The notes: generated by a model not told the origin, from the sequence alone. Shown: positions 6,852-15,760, counted from the first letter of the stretch. The stretch: 34,664 bases of DNA from a candidate division NPL-UPA2 bacterium (GCA_018725205.1 QLUB01000002.1:1-34664), one strand, 5' to 3'. Program-made: numbers and translations.

Positions 6852-7610
6852 GTGGGGGTGCGCTCTTTGGTCAAAGCCGACACACATGTACATACCATCG
6901 CCAGCGGGCATGCTTACGGCACCGTACAAGAGATGGCGGTGGCCGCGCGGGAGAAGGGGCTAGAACTTATCGCCCTCTGTGACCATGGGCCAAGTCTCCC
7001 CGGCGCGCCGCACCGCTACTATTTCAGCAACTTATTGGTTCTGCCGCATTTCATCGCCGGTGTAGAGGTGTTAAGGGGCATTGAGGCTAATATGCTTAAT
7101 GAGCGTGGCGAACTTGACCTAGAGCGGCGTTTCCTCGAGCGTCTTGATTGGGTGGCGGCCGGATTTCATGATGACTGCGTGGCCCCCATGTCGCGTGACC
7201 TCAATACGCAGGCCATTCTCGGAGCCATTAGTACGGGGCTAGTTGATGTAATTGTGCATCCCGGCAACCCGCAGTTTCCTATTCACCACGAAATAGTGGT
7301 GCGCGCTATTGCCGAGGCAGGTATCGCCATGGAAGTAAACAATGCCTCGCTCATCTATCCTCACCGGCGGGGGAGTGAAAAAAACTGCGTGGAGCTGATT
7401 GGGCTTGCCATACACTACGGGGCCAATATCGTGCTGGGCAGCGACGCGCATTCGCCTTGGCAAGTGGGTGAAGTGGGGAAGGCCTACGAGTTAGCCGTAA
7501 GCTGTGGGGTTCCCCCCGCGCAAATACTTAACTTCACAGCCAACGGCGTGCGTGAGTATCTCAAAAGGCGGGGCAAGCCGCGCTACATCGCGGACGCCTC
7601 AGTGGTCTAG
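6852..7610 (+). CDS. PHP-domain metal-dependent hydrolase (YcdX-like)
   Basis: A 252-residue protein with the full set of PHP motifs: DTHVHT with His12 and His14, LCDHGP, the GIEAN motif, HPGNPQFPIH and the C-terminal GSDAHSPW. These residues bind a three-metal cluster; single-domain PHP proteins of the YcdX group are phosphatases or phosphoesterases. This is not a polymerase or histidinol-phosphatase fusion, as nothing follows the domain. Translation probably starts at the GTG at 6852; an in-frame GTG at 6858 and a TTG at 6867 are alternatives, and no good ribosome binding site separates them. It is 11 bp from rapZ and so heads the operon. The physiological substrate is unknown. Confidence 0.87.
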   Translation: MGVRSLVKADTHVHTIASGHAYGTVQEMAVAAREKGLELIALCDHGPSLPGAPHRYYFSNLLVLPHFIAGVEVLRGIEANMLNERGELDLERRFLERLDWVAAGFHDDCVAPMSRDLNTQAILGAISTGLVDVIVHPGNPQFPIHHEIVVRAIAEAGIAMEVNNASLIYPHRRGSEKNCVELIGLAIHYGANIVLGSDAHSPWQVGEVGKAYELAVSCGVPPAQILNFTANGVREYLKRRGKPRYIADASVV

Positions 7611-7621
7611 GGAGGTGTGTT

Positions 7622-8491
7622 GTGAAGGGGGCAGTTAAGTTTGTCATTATCACCGGCTTGTCGGGTGCGGGTAAGTCGCAAGCTATAAAAGTGTTTGAGG
7701 ATGCCGACTATTTTTGTGTCGACAACCTTCCTCCTGCCCTTTTGCCTAAGTTTGCGGAGCTCTGCGCGTCCGGCGACACGATACAGCGGGCGGCACTGGT
7801 TATGGACATACGCGGCGGGGAATTCTTCAAGTCGCTCTTTGACGCACTCGCTTACCTTAGTTACCATGAGTGGCCGCATGAAGTGTTGTTTCTGGAAGCA
7901 TCCGAAGAGGTTTTGGTGCGCAGGTTTAAGGAAACGCGACGCAGGCACCCTTTAGCAGGCGAAGGCAGCATTCAGGATGGTATCAGGCGCGAAGTGGAGA
8001 TGCTAGCGGAGATAAAAGGACGGGCGGATAAGATCATCAACACCACCGGCCTCACACCTGCTCAGCTGAAAGAAGAAGTGCAGGCACTCTTCCAAAAAGG
8101 TGAAGCGGGCGGGAAGTTGCAGGTTCGGCTGCTTTCGTTTGGATTTAAGAAGGGCATTCCGCTAGATGCCGACTTTGTGTTCGATTGCCGCTTCCTAGCC
8201 AACCCCCACTACGTGCCCGAGCTAAAGCCGCTCACGGGAACAGACGCCAGAGTCAAACAGTTTGTGTTTGGCGACGAGGCTAGCCACCACTATCTCGCCA
8301 TGATGCAGGAGATGGTAGAGTTCGTTATTCCCCACTGCATAAGAGAAGGTAAGACTCAGTTAGTGGTCGCTATCGGTTGCACCGGGGGCAGGCACCGTTC
8401 CGTAGCTATGGCTGAGGCGCTGAAGGAGAAACTCGTCCTTGCACGCCAGCGGGTGGCGGTGGAGCACCGACACATCGGCGAGGAGGTGTAG
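7622..8491 (+). CDS. rapZ: RapZ-family nucleotide-binding protein (RNase adapter)
   Basis: The 289-residue product has an N-terminal kinase-like domain with Walker A GLSGAGKS (residues 12-19), followed by the family-typical YFCVDNLPPALLPKF. The C-terminal domain ends with FGFKKGIPLDADFVFDCRFLANP, GTDARVKQFV and IGCTGGRHRSVAMAE, all RapZ hallmarks. In Gram-negatives RapZ senses GlcN6P and directs decay of the GlmZ RNA; in Gram-positives the homologue (YvcJ) binds nucleotides and its role is less clear. GTG at 7622 is preceded by GGGAGGTG. The stop is two bases from the yvcK start, so the two are probably cotranslated. This neighbourhood is conserved across the Bacillota. Confidence 0.97.
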   Translation: MKGAVKFVIITGLSGAGKSQAIKVFEDADYFCVDNLPPALLPKFAELCASGDTIQRAALVMDIRGGEFFKSLFDALAYLSYHEWPHEVLFLEASEEVLVRRFKETRRRHPLAGEGSIQDGIRREVEMLAEIKGRADKIINTTGLTPAQLKEEVQALFQKGEAGGKLQVRLLSFGFKKGIPLDADFVFDCRFLANPHYVPELKPLTGTDARVKQFVFGDEASHHYLAMMQEMVEFVIPHCIREGKTQLVVAIGCTGGRHRSVAMAEALKEKLVLARQRVAVEHRHIGEEV

Positions 8492-8493
8492 CT

Positions 8494-9777
8494 TTGCGCT
8501 TGCTCAAGTGGCTTTACCCGGGGCTACGGGTCAAGCGCTACCTGTTCTTGGCGACGTGCGGCGTTGGCCTAAGCATGGTGGGTTTAGGGCTGTTATGGGG
8601 CCGGAAGCTGCTAGGCTTCCTCGAAGAGCAGCTGTACATATACCTGAAGGCCTCGGCTGGCACGACCGCGCTCTACGTTACCGGTGCGTTGCTTCTGGGT
8701 TTAGGACTGGTCGTGGTCGGAGTAGCGGTAAAGAGCGTGATGCGGTCAATCCTTGAGATCATCACTCCCGAGCAAGAGACTGAACTAGTCGATGTGTTGT
8801 TTAGGAGGCGCTTGCTAAAAAGCGGTCCACGCGTAGTGGCGATTGGCGGTGGTTCTGGGCTATCAGTGCTGCTTAGGGGGATAAAGCACTACACCAGTAA
8901 CATCACCGCCGTCGTCACGGTCTCGGACGACGGCGGCAGTTCGGGACGTTTGCGCGGTGAGATGGGCATACTGCCGCCGGGGGACATTCGCAATTGCGTG
9001 CTAGCCTTAGCCGATACCGAACCGCTGTTAGAAAGCCTGTTCCAGTATCGTTTTAAGGATGGGGAACTTCTGGGGCATAGCTTTGGCAACCTGCTTATTG
9101 CCGCCATGACCGGAGTTACGGGCGACTTCCAGCTAGCTATTAAGGAATTTAGCAAAGTCCTGGCGGTTCGGGGACGAGTATTACCGGTGACCGCCGCGGA
9201 TGTGCGCCTCAGGGCTGAACTTGAAGACGGCTCGGTGGTAGAGGGAGAGACTAACGTGAGTTTGTGCGGTGGCCAAGTGCGGACCCTCGAGCTTGTCCCA
9301 AGCGATGCCGAGGCGCTGCCTGAGGTGCTTAGGGCCATTGCGGAAGCGGATGCCATCTTGCTTGGTCCCGGTAGCCTATATACCTCAGTCATCCCAAACT
9401 TGTTGGTGCGCGGCGTGGGCGAAGCCCTAGCGGCAACTAAGGCACCAAAAATATACATATGCAACGTCATGACCCAACCGGGGGAGACGGAGGGGTTTAC
9501 AGCCTCACAACACGTGTCAGCGATAGAACGCTTCTCGTCGCCGCGCTTAATTGACTGCATAGTCGTCAACAGCGCTAGAGTGCGGGCGCACTTGTTGTCC
9601 AAATATGCGGCAGCTAGTTCCGGCCCGGTGACACTAGATTTCCCGCGTTTGCATCAGCTAGGCGTACGCATAGCCACAGGCGACCTGCTGCACCAAGGCG
9701 ATGTTGTGCGGCACGACCCAGACAAACTGGCGCGCCGTGTGATGCGATTGATATCGTCTACCAAAAAGCTAAATTAA
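8494..9777 (+). CDS. yvcK: YvcK/CofD-like gluconeogenesis and cell-shape factor
   Basis: A 427-residue protein. Residues about 15-90 hold two membrane-spanning segments (YLFLATCGVGLSMVGLGLLW and ALYVTGALLLGLGLVVVGVAV), a membrane anchor found in a subset of YvcK proteins. The Rossmann-like domain then begins with VVAIGGGSGLSVLLRGIKHY and continues with VTVSDDGGSSGRLR, PPGDIRNCVLALAD, SFGNLLIAAMTG and AILLGPGSLYTSVIPNLLV. YvcK binds UDP-sugars in Bacillus and is needed for growth on gluconeogenic carbon sources and for normal cell-wall synthesis. The TTG at 8494 is supported by AGGAGGTG nine bases upstream. In most Bacillota whiA comes next; here tryptophanase does. Confidence 0.95.
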   Translation: MRLLKWLYPGLRVKRYLFLATCGVGLSMVGLGLLWGRKLLGFLEEQLYIYLKASAGTTALYVTGALLLGLGLVVVGVAVKSVMRSILEIITPEQETELVDVLFRRRLLKSGPRVVAIGGGSGLSVLLRGIKHYTSNITAVVTVSDDGGSSGRLRGEMGILPPGDIRNCVLALADTEPLLESLFQYRFKDGELLGHSFGNLLIAAMTGVTGDFQLAIKEFSKVLAVRGRVLPVTAADVRLRAELEDGSVVEGETNVSLCGGQVRTLELVPSDAEALPEVLRAIAEADAILLGPGSLYTSVIPNLLVRGVGEALAATKAPKIYICNVMTQPGETEGFTASQHVSAIERFSSPRLIDCIVVNSARVRAHLLSKYAAASSGPVTLDFPRLHQLGVRIATGDLLHQGDVVRHDPDKLARRVMRLISSTKKLN

Positions 9778-9789
9778 AGGAGGGCACAT

Positions 9790-11172
9790 ATGCCAAGACC
9801 GATCCCCACAGCTGAGCCTTTCCGCATCAAGGTTGTAGAGCCGGTTAAGATGACCACGCGCGAGGAGCGCGCCCAAAAAATCACCGCCGCTGGGTTTAAC
9901 CTCTTTGGGCTAAAGTCAACAGAGGTCTATATCGACCTACTCACGGACAGCGGCACCTCAGCCATGAGCGACAACCAGTGGGCGGGCATGATGCTCGGCG
10001 ACGAGGCTTATGCCGGCAGCAAGAACTATTTTAACCTCGAGCGGGCTGTGCAAGAGATAACCGGGTATAGGCATGTGCTGCCTACGCACCAAGGACGCGC
10101 TGCGGAAAACCTGCTGCTGTACGTCATGCTTAAAGAAGGGCAGTTTGTGCCCAACAACATGCACTTTGACACCACTAAAGCGCATGTTCTCCATAAGGGG
10201 GGAGTGCCTGTAGATTTTGTTATGCCTGAGGCCTATAACCCCACATCGCAGCATCCTTTTAAGGGCGACATGGATGTCGCTAAGCTCGACGCTTTCCTCA
10301 CAGAGCACTCAGATGATGTGCCTTTAGTCATGCTTACCGTCACCTGCAACAGTGGCGGGGGGCAGCCGGTGTCGCTAAAGAATATTCGGGCAGTCAGCGA
10401 AGTAGCAAAGAAACACGGCAAACCCTTCTTTATTGACGCTTGTCGTTTCGCGGAAAACGCCTACTTTATTAAGCAGCGCGAACCGGGGTACGAGAGCAAA
10501 ACAATAGCCGAGATTGCCGCCGAGATGTTCTCCTACGCAGACGGCTGCACAATGAGCTCTAAGAAGGATGCACTCGTAAACATCGGCGGCTTCCTAGCCG
10601 TTAATGACCACGCGCTGTATCAGGCGGCGAGTGGGTTAGCGGTACTGTTTGAGGGCTTCCCGACTTACGGCGGCCTAGCCGGGCGCGATATGGAAGCTAT
10701 GGCGAGGGGCCTTTACGAAGTTATTGAGGAGGACTATCTAGCTTACCGCGTGGGGCAAGTTAAGTACCTCGGCGACAAACTTTTGGAATTCGGCGTGCCT
10801 ATTATTGAACCTGTCGGCGGGCATGCGGTGTATCTTGATGCCAAAAGGTTCTTGCCGCACATTCCACAGCACCAGTTCCCTGCCCAAGCACTTGGAGTGG
10901 AGGTGTACATTGAGGGCGGCGTGCGCGGTGTGGAGATTGGCACTAACCTTGCCGGGCGTAACTCTAAGACAGGGGAGCATGACTATCCTAAGCTCGAAAT
11001 GCTCCGCCTGACGATTCCGCGCCGCGTCTACACCAACAGGCATATGGACGTAATTGCGGTTGCCTGCGCTAACGTCTTTGAGCGCCGCGCGGAAATCACA
11101 GGCCTGCGGTACACCTATGAGGCTCAAATCCTCAGGCACTTTACAGCCCGGTTCGAAAAAATCGAGTCTTAG
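9790..11172 (+). CDS. tnaA: Tryptophanase (PLP-dependent beta-eliminating lyase)
   Basis: A 460-residue fold-type I PLP enzyme that would split L-tryptophan into indole, pyruvate and ammonia. The N-terminus EPFRIKVVEPVK, LLTDSGTSAMS and LPTHQGRAAE are shared by tryptophanases and tyrosine phenol-lyases. PLP contacts are visible: Asp216 and Arg219 in FIDACRFAENAYF, Schiff-base Lys259 in SSKKDA, and carboxylate-binding Arg390 in AGRN. The residue equal to the substrate-determining Arg381 of tyrosine phenol-lyase is Ile383 (GVEIG), as in tryptophanases, which decides the call. AAAGGAGG precedes the ATG. There is no visible TnaC-like leader peptide, and the gene is 12 bp behind yvcK, so it is likely read through from the rapZ promoter. 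A related aromatic or S-substituted cysteine substrate is possible. Confidence 0.86.
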   Translation: MPRPIPTAEPFRIKVVEPVKMTTREERAQKITAAGFNLFGLKSTEVYIDLLTDSGTSAMSDNQWAGMMLGDEAYAGSKNYFNLERAVQEITGYRHVLPTHQGRAAENLLLYVMLKEGQFVPNNMHFDTTKAHVLHKGGVPVDFVMPEAYNPTSQHPFKGDMDVAKLDAFLTEHSDDVPLVMLTVTCNSGGGQPVSLKNIRAVSEVAKKHGKPFFIDACRFAENAYFIKQREPGYESKTIAEIAAEMFSYADGCTMSSKKDALVNIGGFLAVNDHALYQAASGLAVLFEGFPTYGGLAGRDMEAMARGLYEVIEEDYLAYRVGQVKYLGDKLLEFGVPIIEPVGGHAVYLDAKRFLPHIPQHQFPAQALGVEVYIEGGVRGVEIGTNLAGRNSKTGEHDYPKLEMLRLTIPRRVYTNRHMDVIAVACANVFERRAEITGLRYTYEAQILRHFTARFEKIES

Positions 11173-11211
11173 ACTCAGTAGTAGATCTCAGATTTACTTG
11201 GAGGTGCCGCG

Positions 11212-11898
11212 GTGACTATCGGGATCGTCTGCGCCATGCAGGCTGAGCTAGACGTGCTTAGAGACGCCCTCGCCCTACGCGAAATAGGCAGCGGCAGTCC
11301 TTGGGACTTGTATGCCTCACGTGGCGAAAGTGCCATTGCCTTAATCTCGGGTGTCGGCAAGGTCAGTGCGGCTGCGGGCCTAAGTTACTTGCTTTCGCAC
11401 TATAAAGTTACCAAGCTGGTTGGCATCGGTGTGGCCGGCGGCATTGCCGAGGACCTGCGCATTGGAGATATTGTTATCTGCCGCGGCGCAGTGCAGCACG
11501 ACTTAGACCTTACCGCCTTTGGCTATGAACTGGGCATGGTGCCGGGACTGCGCATAAAAGAGTTTAAGGCTGACCGTGCCCTTGTCGCTAAAGCTGTTAC
11601 TGCCGCCGAGGAAATTAGCCTACCCGTGCAGATTAGGCAGGGGCTAGCTTTGACCGGCGACAAGTTTGTGGCCCACGGCGAAGGGGCAAGGTTACGGCAG
11701 TTATATCGCGGCGATTGCGTGGATATGGAGACTGCAGCGTGGGCGCATGTTGCCCACCTCTTTGGCGTACCGTGGGTGGCCATCCGCAGCATTTCGGACC
11801 AAGCTGACGGCGAAGCTCCGGCGAACTTTAAGGAGTTTTTGGGGCATGCGGTGGGGAACATGAGCCAACTTGTACTCAGGCTTCTCGCTTCGATGTAA
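11212..11898 (+). CDS. mtnN: 5'-methylthioadenosine/S-adenosylhomocysteine nucleosidase
   Basis: A 228-residue nucleoside phosphorylase-fold enzyme. It carries the MTAN motifs: IVCAMQAELD with catalytic-type Glu12, GVAGGI, the VDMETAAWAHV segment whose Met/Glu pair (172-173) binds ribose, and the ISDQADG loop with general acid Asp196. It removes adenine from methylthioadenosine and S-adenosylhomocysteine, clearing inhibitors made by SAM-dependent reactions; the adenine re-enters salvage and the thioribose enters methionine or autoinducer metabolism. The GTG at 11212 follows GGAGGTG. It sits 39 bp after tnaA in the same operon. Length and motifs agree with the family, so the call is firm. Confidence 0.93.
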   Translation: MTIGIVCAMQAELDVLRDALALREIGSGSPWDLYASRGESAIALISGVGKVSAAAGLSYLLSHYKVTKLVGIGVAGGIAEDLRIGDIVICRGAVQHDLDLTAFGYELGMVPGLRIKEFKADRALVAKAVTAAEEISLPVQIRQGLALTGDKFVAHGEGARLRQLYRGDCVDMETAAWAHVAHLFGVPWVAIRSISDQADGEAPANFKEFLGHAVGNMSQLVLRLLASM

Positions 11899-11905
11899 TG
11901 AAAAA

Positions 11906-11945
11906 AGCGCAAGTACTCTTGTTATGGCAGGAATCGCCTTGCGCT
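11906..11945. other. Hairpin element between mtnN and tldD
   Basis: AGCGCAAG (11906-11913) pairs with CTTGCGCT (11938-11945) over a 24-nt loop containing TTATGGCAGGAATCG. A run of A residues (11901-11906) precedes it, so read on the minus strand it resembles an intrinsic terminator; on the plus strand there is no T-run, and it could instead be a structured leader of tldD. Its role is undecided. Confidence 0.45.
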
Positions 11946-11987
11946 AGCCGAAATTAACGGGGAAGTTTTTTAATAGGGGGCAGGTAC

Positions 11988-13364
11988 TTGAAAGAACTTT
12001 TGCGGCAGGCGCTTTCTGCGTCTACAGCGGACTACTGCGAGATTCGCCTTGAGGAGACCCACGTCACATCCATAGAGTACCGTGGCAAAAACCTAGATCA
12101 ACTCGCACAGCGGCTGCAGTTTGGCGGCAACGTCAGGGCGCTGGTGCATGGCGGTTGGGGATTTGTTTCCTTTAACCGCATCGACGATTTGACTGAAAAA
12201 GTCAGTCAGGCGTGTGAGCAAGCGCGCGCGCTCGGGGCGATTAAGCAAGGCCAGAGTCAGATGGCGGAAGTGCCTGTGGTTGACACCGAAATTAAGACAC
12301 CTATGAAACTAGACCCACGCGCGGTTACTCTGGAGGAAAAGATTAATTTGTTCTCGCGCTACAACGAGTTAATCCTTAATTTCCATCCGTCGATCACAGG
12401 CTCAGTCATTCGTTACTTTGACCGGTACATTAACCTGTATTACGCCAATACGGATGGATCCTACGTAGCGCAAGAGAAATGTGACATCGGGTGCGGCCTG
12501 CGTGCTGTAGCCACACGCGACAGTGTTACGGTAATGGAAGGCGTCAGCACAGGGAGTAATAATGACTTTGGATGCGTACTGAACCTAGAGGACGACTTAA
12601 AGAAGGCTTGCCAACTTACAGTTGACTTGCTCGATGCCCCGACCGTGAAAGGGGGCGAGTACACCGTCATTCTAGACCCCAAGATGGCCGGGCTGTTTGT
12701 ACACGAGGCTTTCGGTCACTTAAGCGAGGCCGACGATATCAGCGAGAATGAGGCTCTGCGCGAGATAATGACGCTTGGCAAAAGGTTTGGCAGCGAGATT
12801 CTGCACATCTACGACACTGGGGTGGACCCCGGCAACCGCGGCACTCTAGTTTATGACGATGAAGGTGTCGCAGCTGAAAAGACTTATTTAGTTAAGGACG
12901 GGGTGCTTGTGGGCAGGCTGCACTCGCGCGAAAGTGCAGCCAAAATGGGCGAAGCCACCACAGGCTCCGCGCGGGCCATGTCGTACACCTTCCCACCCAT
13001 TGTACGTATGCGCACGACTTGCATTGAGGCAGGCACAAGCTCGTTTGAGGACATGGTCAAGGACATCGAGCTTGGTGTGTACGCCCTAGGTGGATACGGC
13101 GGGCAGACCAATGGCGAAATGTTTACCTTTACTGCCGGTCACGGCTACATGATTCGCGGCGGCAAGGTTGCGGAACTAGTTAAAGATGTTGCCCTAAGCG
13201 GCAACGTCTTTACCACGCTTGCTAACATCGATATGGTGGGAAACGACTTTACCTACGATAACAACGCGGGTGGCTGCGGCAAATGGGCGCAGTCGCCACT
13301 ACCCACGAGCGAAGGCTCGCCACACATTCGGGTGCAAAAGGTCGTTATTGGAGGTGCGAGCTAA
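11988..13364 (+). CDS. tldD: TldD-family metalloprotease subunit
   Basis: A 458-residue protein with the zinc-site motif HExxxH as HEAFGH at residues 239-244, within FVHEAFGHLSEADD, and family blocks RGTLVYDDEG, ARAMSYTFPPIVRMRTT and GGCGKWAQS near the end. TldD and TldE form a heterodimer that degrades unfolded or modified peptides and, in other bacteria, matures or clears microcins and other ribosomal peptides. The TTG at 11988 has GGGGGCAGG upstream. Its stop overlaps the tldE start (TAATG), so the subunits are translationally coupled in roughly equal amounts. No ribosomal-peptide gene was seen nearby, so housekeeping peptide turnover is the modest reading. Confidence 0.95.
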   Translation: MKELLRQALSASTADYCEIRLEETHVTSIEYRGKNLDQLAQRLQFGGNVRALVHGGWGFVSFNRIDDLTEKVSQACEQARALGAIKQGQSQMAEVPVVDTEIKTPMKLDPRAVTLEEKINLFSRYNELILNFHPSITGSVIRYFDRYINLYYANTDGSYVAQEKCDIGCGLRAVATRDSVTVMEGVSTGSNNDFGCVLNLEDDLKKACQLTVDLLDAPTVKGGEYTVILDPKMAGLFVHEAFGHLSEADDISENEALREIMTLGKRFGSEILHIYDTGVDPGNRGTLVYDDEGVAAEKTYLVKDGVLVGRLHSRESAAKMGEATTGSARAMSYTFPPIVRMRTTCIEAGTSSFEDMVKDIELGVYALGGYGGQTNGEMFTFTAGHGYMIRGGKVAELVKDVALSGNVFTTLANIDMVGNDFTYDNNAGGCGKWAQSPLPTSEGSPHIRVQKVVIGGAS

Positions 13365-14650
13365 TGGAAGCGTTACTGCATAAGGCCCTTAAGCTAGCCG
13401 ACCAGGCCGACGTTTACGCCAAGCAGGCAGTACAGCACGCGGTTTCCTTTCAGGCCAGCAAACTTAAGGACATCACCCACACCGAGGAAGAAGGGTGGAC
13501 GCTGAGGCTGATTAAGGATGGTCGACTTGGCTCGGCTACGACTACCAAACCGGGCAGCTTTGATGTCTTACTCTCCTATGCGTCAAACACAGCCAAACAC
13601 GGCAGCCCTGTGGGGTATACTTTGCCGGGAGCTAGCGCGCTAACCTCGCCGCGCACCTTCGACCCACGCGTCAAAGAAGTTTCACAGGCCGAGATGCTCG
13701 ACATAGCGGCAGATTTGGTGAGCGCGCTAAACGCTTATGACCCGAAAATTAAGGCCTTTGCGGGGGTCGGCAAGAACTTTGGTTCTATAGAGCTCATGAA
13801 CTCCGCAGGGTTTGGGGCTAAGAGTGACGTCAGTGTCTGGAGTGTCTATATGGGGGGCGAGCTCGTTAACGAGGACGGTTTTCTCCAAGTCTACGACTTC
13901 ATCGCCCAGTCCGATTACTCGTCCTGCACTGAGAACATTAAGGGCAAAGTAATCGAGTCCTTCCGCTTAGCAAAAGAGAATGCCAGCATAAAACCGGGGC
14001 AATATCCCGTCATCTTTGCCCCGGGTGAAGTCAGTTGCCTGGTCGACCCGCTCTTAACTTGCCTTAACGGCATGGGTATCTCGCGCGGCTTCTCGCCCTT
14101 TAAGGGACGCATCGGCGAGCTAGCTTTTGACCCGCGCTTTAGCCTCATTGACGATGCCTTAGCCGACGGGGCTGTTGGCAGCAAGGGCTTTGACCGCGAG
14201 GGCCTGCCCACATCGCGCCGCGCCCTAATTGACCAAGGAAGAATTGGGGGTTACTTGCTCGACCTACAGACAGCGCACCTCCTGAACATGCTCCCGACCG
14301 GCAACGGCGGCGGAGCAGGCCCAGTGTCTAACAACACCGTAGTTCCCGGCGGCGACAAATCCTTTAGCGAAATGCTCGCTGGTATCGACGAAGGCGTGCT
14401 TATCGACGGCACCATGGGCGCCTGGGCGGGCAACCCTTATGGCGGTCAAGTTAGCGGCAATATTTCACTCGGGTATAAAATCGAGAAAGGCCAAGTCGTT
14501 GGGCGCATCAAGGACTGCATGTTCTCCGTCAACGTCTTTACTGACCTGCGCGACAACTTGGCAGCTCTGAGCCGCGAGCAACAGTGGCGCGGCAGCACCT
14601 GCTACCCCTACCTGCAACTCGCGAACGTAAACATCTCCACCAAAGGATAA
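13364..14650 (+). CDS. pmbA: TldE/PmbA-family subunit
   Basis: A 428-residue partner of TldD. It lacks the HExxxH zinc motif, as expected for the TldE subunit, but has the shared fold and typical TldE blocks: INSAGFGAKSD-like MNSAGFGAKSDVS, YPVIFAPGEVSCLVDPLL, FDREGLPTSRRALIDQGRIGGYLLDLQTA and GAWAGNPYGGQVSGNISLGYKIE. The ATG at 13364 overlaps the tldD stop (TAATG) and has GGAGGTGCGAG upstream; the longer frame back to 13283 lies inside tldD and is rejected. It is the last gene of the plus-strand run; a minus-strand peptidase gene converges on it 34 bp later with no obvious terminator between. Confidence 0.93.
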   Translation: MEALLHKALKLADQADVYAKQAVQHAVSFQASKLKDITHTEEEGWTLRLIKDGRLGSATTTKPGSFDVLLSYASNTAKHGSPVGYTLPGASALTSPRTFDPRVKEVSQAEMLDIAADLVSALNAYDPKIKAFAGVGKNFGSIELMNSAGFGAKSDVSVWSVYMGGELVNEDGFLQVYDFIAQSDYSSCTENIKGKVIESFRLAKENASIKPGQYPVIFAPGEVSCLVDPLLTCLNGMGISRGFSPFKGRIGELAFDPRFSLIDDALADGAVGSKGFDREGLPTSRRALIDQGRIGGYLLDLQTAHLLNMLPTGNGGGAGPVSNNTVVPGGDKSFSEMLAGIDEGVLIDGTMGAWAGNPYGGQVSGNISLGYKIEKGQVVGRIKDCMFSVNVFTDLRDNLAALSREQQWRGSTCYPYLQLANVNISTKG

Positions 14651-14684
14651 CCCGGGGACGGTTGGCAAAGGCCGCTCCTTCGTC

Positions 14685-15725
14685 CTATTCCGTCAGCAAA
14701 TACGCCACACACAATTTAGCCGTAGCCTCGAGCGCGCTCTTATGGGTGCGCTCGTGTGCGTGGGAGGCGTCGACACCCGGTCCGATTAAAGCGGTGCGCA
14801 CATCGGCACCCGCACGCAGGGCGGCACCGGCATCGGAGCCGTAGAAGGGGTAGATATCCACGGCGTAGGGAAGCTCATGCTGCTCTGCCAGCGCGACTAG
14901 TTGCTGGCGCAGCGCGTAGTCGTATGGCCCGCTCGAATCCTTGGCGCAAATGGACACGTCGTACTCCGTGCAACTTAGCCCTTCACCGATGCAGCCCATG
15001 TCGACGGCTAGGAATTCCGTGGTCTGTAAGGGTGTGCCCACGCTCGCGCCGTGGCCGGTTTCCTCAAAATTAGTGACAAAGAAATGCGTAGTGCGCGCGG
15101 GTATGAGCTTGTTGTCGGCAAAGTATTTGGCGACCCCGAGCAGCACAGCTACCGAGGCCTTGTCGTCGAGGTGGCGCGACTTGACAAAGCCCGAGTCAGT
15201 CACTGTGGTACGCGGGTCTAGAGAGACATAATCCCCGACACCGATGCCCAATTTTATGACGTCGTCTTTGGTCTTAACCACTGCGTCCAGGCGAATTTCC
15301 ATATTGTCGTCGCTGCGCTCTTGCTTGCCGGCATCGGGTCCATAGACGTGGACGGATTGTTTGGTGGTCAAAATGGTTCCGGTGAACTTAGCACCCTTAG
15401 CGGTAATCACGGTGCAGTGCTCGCCCTCCACGGAGTTCATGGTATAGCCGCCGACTTTGGCGAACTTCAACCTGCCGTTGCCCTTAATTTGCTGGATCAT
15501 GCCACCTAGCGTGTCGACATGGGCGCTTAGCAGCCGGTGCTCAGTATCGCTTTTGCCCGGCAGCGTCGCTAACAGCCCGCCTTTGTTAAGCAGCCGTGTC
15601 GATAGCCCGAGCTTGTCAAACTCCCCCTGCAGGTACTCGATGACCAGAGCGGTATACCCTACAGGGCTAGGTGTAGTAGCGATGCGCACAAGCTGACTGA
15701 CGATAAATTCTAGATCGATGTTCAT
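14685..15725 (-). CDS. M42-family metallo-aminopeptidase
   Basis: A 346-residue protein with the metal ligands of the M42 (glutamyl aminopeptidase/PepA, FrvX/YsdC) family in order: LLSAHVDTLGGM, the SRHLDDKAS aspartate, TNFEETGHG with the catalytic and metal-binding Glu pair, AVDMG, and the C-terminal SHAHERTH histidine. M42 enzymes form large tetrahedral dodecamers and trim oligopeptides after proteasome-like breakdown. AAAGGAG precedes the ATG at 15725. It is encoded opposite to tldDE, yet both groups act on peptides, which together with tryptophanase suggests peptide and amino-acid use (inference). The gene is 35 bp downstream of the DUF362 gene and may be cotranscribed. Confidence 0.93.
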   Translation of the reverse strand: MNIDLEFIVSQLVRIATTPSPVGYTALVIEYLQGEFDKLGLSTRLLNKGGLLATLPGKSDTEHRLLSAHVDTLGGMIQQIKGNGRLKFAKVGGYTMNSVEGEHCTVITAKGAKFTGTILTTKQSVHVYGPDAGKQERSDDNMEIRLDAVVKTKDDVIKLGIGVGDYVSLDPRTTVTDSGFVKSRHLDDKASVAVLLGVAKYFADNKLIPARTTHFFVTNFEETGHGASVGTPLQTTEFLAVDMGCIGEGLSCTEYDVSICAKDSSGPYDYALRQQLVALAEQHELPYAVDIYPFYGSDAGAALRAGADVRTALIGPGVDASHAHERTHKSALEATAKLCVAYLLTE

Positions 15726-15760
15726 CTCAAATCTCCTTTCAAATATTGTTTTGCCTTTGC

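Noticed and set aside
8889..9602. 237-codon open frame on the minus strand inside yvcK
   Set aside because: It overlaps a firmly identified gene in full, has Ser/Arg-rich low-complexity translation and no ribosome binding site.
9790..11172. Tyrosine phenol-lyase as the identity of the PLP lyase
   Set aside because: The family members share most motifs, but the residue that determines phenol recognition (Arg381) is Ile here, as in tryptophanases.
11988..14650. TldDE as part of a ribosomal-peptide (RiPP) cluster
   Set aside because: No precursor peptide, modifying enzyme or dedicated exporter is found next to it; the MFS gene is 4 kb away and unrelated in arrangement.
14651..14665. CCCGGGGACGGTTGG as part of a REP-like element
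   Set aside because: Only one copy in the window and no inverted partner nearby, so nothing to support a repeat family.
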